Assembly: GCA_025964935.1 (NCBI GenBank)
Contig: JAOPXW010000062.1
Location: 1 to 11,348 of the forward strand
Reading direction: 5' to 3'
Source: Friedmanniella sp.
GTDB taxonomy: Bacteria > Actinomycetota > Actinomycetes > Propionibacteriales > Propionibacteriaceae
Length of the DNA stretch: 11,348 bases
The translations under genes and the position numbers were made by a program. A model generated the notes under the pieces. The model searched no databases. It was given only the letters and a program-made list of their open reading frames with translations, and was not told where the DNA came from. This document shows positions 6,396 to 11,348 of this stretch, piece after piece; the first letter of the stretch is position 1; each line of letters starts with the position of its first letter.

Positions 6396-6456
6396 ACCGA
6401 CGCCACCGACAGTTCTCCGACGTCCGGGCCGTTCCGGCAGGCAAGGGCTGCCTCAG

Positions 6457-6495
6457 TTGAAGGGGTTGTCGAATAAGAGCACACTAAGGTTGTGG
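6457..6495 (+). promoter_or_regulatory. sufR/suf operon promoter with overlapping SufR operator
   Basis: TTGAAG (6457-6462) matches four of six -35 consensus bases. A 17-base spacer leads to CACACT (6480-6485) as a -10, and 6 bases later comes the GTG start at 6492, so transcription would begin at or next to the start codon. Overlapping this is ACACT-AAGGT-TGTGG (6481-6495), which differs at one position from ACACT-N5-TGTGA, the operator I recall for M. tuberculosis SufR. A repressor there would cover the -10, the transcript start and the start codon. The promoter parts and the element are visible; autoregulation by SufR is inferred from the family. Confidence 0.65.
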
Positions 6496-7313
6496 AAACT
6501 TCGCGGGGAAGGCTGTCGTCGGTTCCGACCGCGTCCCCCGGGGACGTCGAGTCGTCCACCCGGCACAAGGTGGCGAGCTCCATCCTCGAGCTCGGGCCCT
6601 GCACGGCCGCCGAGCTCGCCCGTCATCTCGGGGTGACCCCGGCCGCCATCCGCCGGCACCTCGACCTGCTGATCGCCAACGGCCACGTCGAGGCCCGGGA
6701 GGCTCGGGTGCAGGGCACCCGGGGCCGCGGGCGTCCGGCGAAGGCGTTCGTCATGACCGACGCCGGTCGCTCGGTCTTCTACACCGCATACGACGCCTTG
6801 GCCGTCGACGCACTCCGCTTCCTCGCCGAGGGCGGGGGGGAGCAGGCCATCACCGCGTTCGCGCAGGCCCGGGCCGCCCAGCTCGAGGACCGCTACCGCG
6901 AGGTCGTGCACCTCGAGGGCGTGGCGGGTTCGGCGAGCCCGGCGCAGGCCCTGGCCGCCGCCCTGACCGAGGACGGCTACGTCGCCTCAGCCGTCCCCAC
7001 CCCGATGGGCGAGCAGCTGTGCCAGCACCACTGCCCGGTCGGTCGCGTCGCCGTGGCCTTCCCCCAGCTCTGCGAGGCGGAGACCGAGCTCTTCTCCCGC
7101 GTCCTCGGGGTGCATGTGCAGCGGCTGGCTACCATCGCCCAGGGGCACGGGGTCTGCACGACCCACATCCCCACCCGGAAGGCCGGCCCCGCCGCGACCG
7201 ACCGCAGCACCCCCCAGACTCCCGACGAGACGTACGCGTCCGCCGGTACCCCCCGGAACGGGGCCTTCGCCGCCGCTCCGACGCGCAGCACCGACCCTCA
7301 GGAAGGGCCCTGA
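6492..7313 (+). CDS. sufR: SufR, Fe-S-sensing transcriptional repressor of the suf operon
   Basis: This is a 273-residue DNA-binding regulator. An ArsR/DeoR-like winged helix occupies about 24-92: helix-turn-helix [22 protein letters not shown] (39-60) and wing [17 protein letters not shown] (73-89). The C-terminal part holds C177-x3-C181-x12-C194-x27-C222, the spacing expected for cluster ligands in mycobacterial SufR. With its cluster SufR represses suf; loss of the cluster under iron limitation or oxidative stress relieves repression. The tail from about 229 to 273 is Pro/Thr/Ala-rich and looks disordered. The GTG at 6492 is preferred because it follows the promoter by 6 bases and no other in-frame start precedes the helix-turn-helix at sensible distance. 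AAGG lies only 2 bases upstream, too close for a normal ribosome site. Its TGA is one base before the sufB ATG, making it the first gene of the operon. Confidence 0.94.
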   Translation: METSRGRLSSVPTASPGDVESSTRHKVASSILELGPCTAAELARHLGVTPAAIRRHLDLLIANGHVEAREARVQGTRGRGRPAKAFVMTDAGRSVFYTAYDALAVDALRFLAEGGGEQAITAFAQARAAQLEDRYREVVHLEGVAGSASPAQALAAALTEDGYVASAVPTPMGEQLCQHHCPVGRVAVAFPQLCEAETELFSRVLGVHVQRLATIAQGHGVCTTHIPTRKAGPAATDRSTPQTPDETYASAGTPRNGAFAAAPTRSTDPQEGP

Positions 7314-7314
7314 T

Positions 7315-8775
7315 ATGACCGAGATCATCGAGAAGACGACCGCCCCCGCCGGTCCCGTCGGCACCGGACACACCCAGGACGAGCACCTGGACGCGCTCGG
7401 CCGCTACCGCTTCGGCTGGTCGGACTCCGACGTCGCCGGCGCGACCGCCAAGCGCGGTCTGACCCCGGACGTCGTGGCCAACATCTCCCAGCTCAAGAGC
7501 GAGCCCCAGTGGATGCTCGACCTGCGGATGAAGGGCCTCAAGCTCTTCGAGCGCAAGCCGATGCCGGCCTGGGGCGCCGAGCTCGACGGGATCGACTTCG
7601 ACAACATCAAGTACTTCGTGCGGTCGACCGAGAAGCAGGCCACCACCTGGGACGACCTTCCCGCCGACATCAAGAACACCTACGACCGGCTCGGCATCCC
7701 CGAGGCCGAGAAGGCCCGGCTGGTGTCCGGGGTCGCGGCCCAGTACGAGTCCGAGGTCGTCTACCACAAGATCAACGAGGAGCTGGAGAAGCAGGGCGTC
7801 ATCTTCCTCGACACCGACACCGCGCTGAAGGAGCACCCTGAGCTGTTCCGGGAGTACTTCGGCACCGTCATCCCGGTCGGGGACAACAAGTTCTCCGCCC
7901 TGAACTCGGCGGTCTGGTCGGGCGGCTCGTTCATCTACGTCCCCAAGGGCGTGCACGTCGAGATCCCGCTGCAGGCCTACTTCCGGATCAACACCGAGAA
8001 CATGGGCCAGTTCGAGCGGACCCTGATCATCGTGGACGAGGACGCCTACGTGCACTACGTCGAGGGCTGCACCGCCCCGATCTACTCCTCGGACTCGCTG
8101 CACTCCGCCGTGGTCGAGATCGTGGTCAAGAAGGGTGCACGCTGCCGCTACACGACCATCCAGAACTGGTCGAACAACGTCTACAACCTGGTGACCAAGC
8201 GGGCGACCTGCGAGGCCGGCGCCACGATGGAGTGGATCGACGGCAACATCGGCTCCAAGGTCACGATGAAGTACCCGGCCGTCTACCTGATGGGGGAGTA
8301 CGCCCGGGGCGAGACCCTGTCCATCGCCTTCGCCGGCGAGGGTCAGCACCAGGATGCGGGCTCCAAGATGGTCCACTGCGCGCCGCACACCTCGAGCTCG
8401 ATCATCTCCAAGTCCGTCGCCCGTGGCGGCGGCCGGACCTCCTACCGCGGTCTGGTCCAGGTCCAGGAGGGTGCCCACCACTCGGCCAGCACGGTCAAGT
8501 GCGACGCCCTGCTGGTGGACACGATCTCCCGCTCCGACACCTACCCCTACGTCGACGTCCGCGAGGACGACGTGTCGATGGGCCACGAGGCCACGGTCTC
8601 CAAGGTCAGCGACGACCAGCTCTTCTATCTGATGAGCCGGGGGATGGGCGAGGACGAGGCGATGGCCATGATCGTGCGCGGGTTCGTCGAGCCCATCGCC
8701 CGGGAGCTGCCGATGGAGTACGCCCTCGAGCTCAACCGCCTGATCGAGCTGCAGATGGAGGGTGCGGTCGGCTGA
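7315..8775 (+). CDS. sufB: SufB, Fe-S cluster assembly scaffold subunit
   Basis: This is a 486-residue cytoplasmic protein, the usual actinobacterial length. SufB is the main scaffold of the SufBC2D complex, where sulfur and iron are assembled into clusters. Recognisable parts are [13 protein letters not shown] near the N-terminus, the beta-helix core with [20 protein letters not shown] (200-219), [21 protein letters not shown] (248-268), and the C-terminal block [21 protein letters not shown]396 and E425 (in MGHEAT) are 29 residues apart, the same spacing as the functional C405/E434 pair of E. coli SufB. H424 is next to E425. GGAAGGG at 7301-7307 lies 7 bases before the ATG. It starts one base after the sufR stop, so the two are coupled. 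The reading frame is uninterrupted, so there is no intein, unlike M. tuberculosis sufB. Confidence 0.97.
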   Translation: MTEIIEKTTAPAGPVGTGHTQDEHLDALGRYRFGWSDSDVAGATAKRGLTPDVVANISQLKSEPQWMLDLRMKGLKLFERKPMPAWGAELDGIDFDNIKYFVRSTEKQATTWDDLPADIKNTYDRLGIPEAEKARLVSGVAAQYESEVVYHKINEELEKQGVIFLDTDTALKEHPELFREYFGTVIPVGDNKFSALNSAVWSGGSFIYVPKGVHVEIPLQAYFRINTENMGQFERTLIIVDEDAYVHYVEGCTAPIYSSDSLHSAVVEIVVKKGARCRYTTIQNWSNNVYNLVTKRATCEAGATMEWIDGNIGSKVTMKYPAVYLMGEYARGETLSIAFAGEGQHQDAGSKMVHCAPHTSSSIISKSVARGGGRTSYRGLVQVQEGAHHSASTVKCDALLVDTISRSDTYPYVDVREDDVSMGHEATVSKVSDDQLFYLMSRGMGEDEAMAMIVRGFVEPIARELPMEYALELNRLIELQMEGAVG

Positions 8776-8866
8776 CCCTGCCGTCGACCCGGTTGGGGTC
8801 CCCGAGGGGCCGCCGTCCGGGGCTGCAGCACCGCTCGCCGTCCCACCCCAGCAAGGAAGAGAAACA

Positions 8867-10099
8867 GTGTCAGTCGATACCCGTACGCCGGTCGCCAACG
8901 CCGGGCTGCCCGGCGACGTGCCGAACGTCGCCGAGGCGGTGGAGACCACCATCGCGTCCCACCTGCACCCCGTGGCCTCCTACGACCTCGCCGACCACCC
9001 CCGGCCGAAGGGCCTGGAGGAGGTCTGGCGGTTCACCCCGCTCAAGCGGCTCCGCGGGCTGCTGGACGCCGAGGGCGTGACCAGCGGCGAGCTGGACCTC
9101 GACGTCCAGGCTCCGGCCACGGTCACCACGTCGCGGATCAGCACCGCCGACGTCCGCGCCTTGGGCGGCCCGGCGCCGGTCGACCGGATCGCGGCGCTCG
9201 CCGTGGCCAACGCCCCGTACGCGACCCTGGTCGACATCCCGGCCGAGGCCGAGCTGGACGGCCCGGTGGTCATCACCGTCAACGGGCGTGGCCTGGAGTC
9301 GCCGGTGTTCGGTCACCTCGTCGTCCGGGTCGGCGCGTTCGCGCAGGCCACGGTGGTGCTCGAACACCTCGGCTCGACCACCTACGCCAGCTCGGTCTCG
9401 GTCCTGGTCGGGGACGGCGCCACCGTCACCTTCGCCGGGCTGCAGCTGTGGGCCGACGACGCCGTGCACGCCGGTCAGGTCGCGCTGAAGGTCGGCCGCG
9501 ACGCCCACGTCCGGTCGCTCTCGGCCACCCTCGGCGGCGACCTCGTACGTCTGGTCGAGACCGCCGAGTACGCCGGCCCCGGCGGCACCGTCGAGCAGCT
9601 CGGCGTCTACTTCGCCGACGCCGGCCAGCACCTGGAGAACCGGCTGTTCGTGGACCACAACGCCCCGCACACCACCAGCAACGTCGACTACCGCGGCGCG
9701 CTGCAGGGCCAGGGCGCCCACTCGGTGTGGGTCGGCGACGTGCTGATCCGCAAGATCGCCGAGGGCATCACCACCTACGAGTCCAACCGCAACCTGGTCC
9801 TCACCGACGGCTGCCGTGCCGACTCGGTCCCCAACCTGGAGATCGAGACGGGCGAGATCGAGGGGGCCGGGCACGCGTCGACGACCGGTCGCTTCGACGA
9901 CGAGCAGCTGTTCTACCTGCGCAGCCGCGGCATCGACGAGTCCGAGGCCCGGCGCCTGGTCGTGCACGGCTTCTTCGCCGACATCATCCGCCGGATCGGC
10001 GTGCCCTCCATCGAGCAGCGGCTGCTCGCCGCGGTCGAGGCCGAGCTCGCCGTGACCGTGGGCCTGCCCTCCTCCGACGACGCCGGAGACCCGGCATGA
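8867..10099 (+). CDS. sufD: SufD, Fe-S cluster assembly scaffold subunit
   Basis: This is a 410-residue SufB paralogue that pairs with SufB through their beta-helix ends and binds one SufC. Visible landmarks are EVWRFTPLKRLRGLL (52-66), the beta-helix core, FVDHNAPHTTSNVDYRGALQGQGAHSVWVGDVLIR (261-295) and the C-terminal block GHASTTGRFDDEQLFYLRSRGI. H336 in AGHAST aligns with the essential H360 of E. coli SufD; the Cys often found two residues before that His is Gly here. The GTG at 8867 is chosen as start because AAGGAAGAG (8853-8861) lies just upstream. The frame stays open to 8762, but that extension is low-complexity Pro/Ala sequence overlapping sufB. A 91-base gap separates it from sufB, the largest gap in the operon. 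Its stop overlaps the ferredoxin start as ATGA. Confidence 0.95.
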   Translation: MSVDTRTPVANAGLPGDVPNVAEAVETTIASHLHPVASYDLADHPRPKGLEEVWRFTPLKRLRGLLDAEGVTSGELDLDVQAPATVTTSRISTADVRALGGPAPVDRIAALAVANAPYATLVDIPAEAELDGPVVITVNGRGLESPVFGHLVVRVGAFAQATVVLEHLGSTTYASSVSVLVGDGATVTFAGLQLWADDAVHAGQVALKVGRDAHVRSLSATLGGDLVRLVETAEYAGPGGTVEQLGVYFADAGQHLENRLFVDHNAPHTTSNVDYRGALQGQGAHSVWVGDVLIRKIAEGITTYESNRNLVLTDGCRADSVPNLEIETGEIEGAGHASTTGRFDDEQLFYLRSRGIDESEARRLVVHGFFADIIRRIGVPSIEQRLLAAVEAELAVTVGLPSSDDAGDPA

Positions 10100-10449
10100 G
10101 CGGCACCTTCGTCCGCGCCTGCGCGGTGGCCGAGGTGGCCCCCGAGTCCGCCCTCGCGGTGGAGGTCGAGGACGTCGAGCTCGCCATCGTGCAGAGCAAC
10201 GGCACCTTCTACGCCATCGCCGACGAGTGCTCGCACGGCGCCGTCCCACTGTCCGAGGGTGACGTGGAGAACGCGGCCCTCGAGTGCTACCTGCACGGGT
10301 CCCGCTTCGACCTCAGCACCGGCTGCCCCCTCGGCCTGCCCGCCACCGAGCCCGTCCCGGTCTACGCCTGCCGGGTCTCCGGCGAGGACGTGCTGGTCGA
10401 CGTCTCCGCCCCTCTCGTCATCTCGTCCTCGAACGCACAGGAGTCCTGA
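10096..10449 (+). CDS. Rieske-type [2Fe-2S] ferredoxin of the suf operon
   Basis: This is a 117-residue soluble protein with both halves of the Rieske cluster motif: C45-S-H47 (DECSHGAVPL) and C64-Y-L-H67 (LECYLHGSRFD). These give two Cys and two His ligands for a [2Fe-2S] centre. It follows the compact ferredoxin layout of dioxygenase ferredoxin subunits. Automatic annotation often calls such proteins 'non-heme iron oxygenase ferredoxin subunit', but there is no oxygenase gene in view. Its ATG overlaps the sufD stop by 4 bases (ATGA), and sufC follows 6 bases after its stop. It is therefore part of the suf operon. It may supply electrons during cluster assembly or be an early client of the SufBC2D complex. 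From memory, Streptomyces suf operons carry the same insertion and M. tuberculosis does not. Confidence 0.92.
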   Translation: MSGTFVRACAVAEVAPESALAVEVEDVELAIVQSNGTFYAIADECSHGAVPLSEGDVENAALECYLHGSRFDLSTGCPLGLPATEPVPVYACRVSGEDVLVDVSAPLVISSSNAQES

Positions 10450-10455
10450 ACACCC

Positions 10456-11229
10456 ATGTCCACACTCGAAATCCGCGACCTGCACGTCTCCGTCAACACC
10501 GAGTCGGGCCCGAAGGAGATCCTCAAGGGGGTCGACCTGACGATCCGCAGCGGTGAGGTCCACGCGATCATGGGTCCCAACGGCTCCGGCAAGTCGACCC
10601 TGGCCTACTCCATCGCGGGCCACCCCAAGTACGCCGTCACCTCCGGCACGGTCACCCTCGACGGGCAGGACATCTTGTCGCTGTCGGTCGACGAGCGGGC
10701 GCGGGCCGGTCTGTTCCTGGCCATGCAGTACCCGGTCGAGGTCCCCGGTGTCTCGGTGGCCAACTTCCTCCGCACCGCCAAGACCGCGGTGGACGGCGAG
10801 GCGCCGAAGCTGCGCACCTGGGTCAAGGAGGTCAACGCCGCCATGGACCGGGTCCAGATGGACCCGGAGTTCGCCAACCGCAGCGTCAACGAGGGCTTCT
10901 CGGGCGGGGAGAAGAAGCGCCACGAGATCGTCCAGCTCGAGCTGCTGAACCCGCACTTCGCGATCCTCGACGAGACCGACTCCGGGCTCGACATCGACGC
11001 GCTCCGGATCGTCTCCGAGGGGGTCAACCGCTTCTCGGCCCAGGGTGACCGCGGCGTGCTGCTGATCACCCACTACACGCGGATCCTGCGCTACATCAAG
11101 CCGGACTTCGTGCACGTCTTCGTGGCCGGCCGCGTCGCCGAGCAGGGCGGCCAGGAGCTGGCCGAGCGGCTCGAGGCCGAGGGCTACGACCGCTACGTCC
11201 GTGCGGCCGCCGGCGCGGCGGCGGAGTAA
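10456..11229 (+). CDS. sufC: SufC, ATPase of the SufBC2D complex
   Basis: This is a 257-residue ABC-type ATPase that is cytoplasmic, not a transporter. Two copies bind SufB and SufD and use ATP hydrolysis to reshape the scaffold. All motifs are intact: Walker A GPNGSGKST (40-48), Q-loop Q91 in MQYPVEVPGVSVANFLR, the signature FSGGEKKR (148-155), which is characteristic of SufC, Walker B FAILDETDSGLDID (168-181) with E173, and H206 in ITHYTRIL. The ending on YDRYVRAAAGAAAE is a short actinobacterial tail. The ATG at 10456 follows AGGAG (10439-10443) by 12 bases, slightly long, and follows the ferredoxin stop by 6 bases. It is followed by another start 10 bases downstream, so the operon continues. 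Confidence 0.97.
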   Translation: MSTLEIRDLHVSVNTESGPKEILKGVDLTIRSGEVHAIMGPNGSGKSTLAYSIAGHPKYAVTSGTVTLDGQDILSLSVDERARAGLFLAMQYPVEVPGVSVANFLRTAKTAVDGEAPKLRTWVKEVNAAMDRVQMDPEFANRSVNEGFSGGEKKRHEIVQLELLNPHFAILDETDSGLDIDALRIVSEGVNRFSAQGDRGVLLITHYTRILRYIKPDFVHVFVAGRVAEQGGQELAERLEAEGYDRYVRAAAGAAAE

Positions 11230-11239
11230 GGACCTGACC

Positions 11240-11348
11240 ATGTCTTCCGACACCCGGGTCGACGCGGCGGGGGCCCCGGCCTCCGCCGCCGAGTACCCGT
11301 CGACCATCGCCGTCGCCGACGTCGAGGACCTCGGCGACGCCGAGGACG
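11240..11348 (+). CDS. Unidentified suf-operon gene, N-terminal fragment (runs off the right edge)
   Basis: An ATG at 11240 opens a frame that stays open to the window end (36 codons). AAGGA at 11228-11232 lies 7 bases upstream, and the ATG is 10 bases after the sufC stop, so this is the next gene of the operon. The visible sequence begins MSSDTRVDAAGAPASAAEYP and continues with a strongly acidic stretch (ADVEDLGDAED). No catalytic motif has been reached. In related operons the genes after sufC are sufS (cysteine desulfurase), sufU and sufT. The variable acidic lead could precede any of these, SufT (DUF59) and SufS being the likeliest. The gene is well supported; its product is not. Confidence 0.65.
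   Translation, partial: MSSDTRVDAAGAPASAAEYPSTIAVADVEDLGDAED

Noticed and set aside
5314-6444. A long N-terminal extension of the HAD hydrolase frame
   Set aside because: The extension is opened only by GC bias, is Arg/Gly/Pro-rich and overlaps the whole of ligC. The HAD fold begins immediately after the GTG at 5313.
6834-6840. Run of seven Gs inside sufR as a phase-variable tract
   Set aside because: It encodes part of a Gly-Gly-Gly stretch in an intact frame, and G runs of this length are expected at about 70% G+C.
8762-8866. An earlier start for sufD within the end of sufB
   Set aside because: The extra residues are Pro/Ala/Gly-rich and unlike the family, while the GTG at 8867 has a good ribosome site.
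7129-8952. A 607-codon open frame antisense to sufB
   Set aside because: The composition is repetitive (D, V, L, G, H) and mirrors the third-position bias of sufB, which is unmistakable on the plus strand.
10096-10449. Aromatic-ring dioxygenase component
   Set aside because: Only the ferredoxin is present; there is no oxygenase alpha/beta subunit or reductase gene in the window, and the gene is inside the suf operon.

Overview
The window is about 70% G+C with dense coding on both strands, frequent GTG starts and 1-13 nt gene overlaps. Its gene order matches the conserved actinobacterial stretch that links transketolase, cytochrome-oxidase heme genes and the suf iron-sulfur operon. In Mycobacterium tuberculosis this is roughly Rv1449c to Rv1466. 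It is a chromosomal housekeeping region of a high-GC actinomycete. It is probably not a mycobacterium: sufB carries no intein, no mannosyltransferase gene precedes sufR, and a Rieske ferredoxin gene lies between sufD and sufC. I cannot name the genus. I see no mobile element, CRISPR array, tRNA or rRNA, and no gene-free stretch longer than about 260 bases.

Left part (1-2055): the first 79 codons of transketolase (tkt) run leftward. A roughly 260-base divergent spacer with an 8-bp perfect hairpin separates it from ctaB (heme O synthase), which runs rightward. A 2H-phosphoesterase ('2'-5' RNA ligase family') gene follows ctaB.

Middle part (2069-6383), all on the minus strand: ligC (ATP-dependent DNA ligase) and a HAD-family hydrolase overlap by 4 bases (GTGA). 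After a 73-base gap comes a second leftward operon: ABC-transporter ATPase, ABC-2 permease and ctaA (heme A synthase). Each gene of this operon overlaps the next. CtaB and CtaA are consecutive enzymes (heme B to heme O to heme A) and here face each other across the 2H gene.

Right part (6457-11348): the suf operon, sufR-sufB-sufD-Rieske ferredoxin-sufC, plus the first 36 codons of another gene. SufR has a winged-helix N-terminus and four C-terminal cysteines (C177, C181, C194, C222) fit for an Fe-S cluster. Its own start codon lies inside an ACACT-N5-TGTGG element that resembles the operator reported for mycobacterial SufR. SufB, SufC and SufD would form the SufBC2D scaffold, with the ferredoxin as a probable electron-transfer or cluster-handling partner.

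The most notable non-coding signal is a shared start architecture. sufR, ligC and the ABC-ctaA operon each have [C/T]ACACT exactly 6 bases before the start codon and no convincing Shine-Dalgarno sequence. This suggests leaderless transcripts. At the ABC-ctaA start the same bases read ACACT-N5-GGTGA, so SufR might also sense Fe-S status for heme A synthesis. This is a hypothesis. Nothing here looks like a wholly new system. The less-explained parts are the ligC-HAD pair, the exporter fused in operon with ctaA, and the possible shared SufR control.
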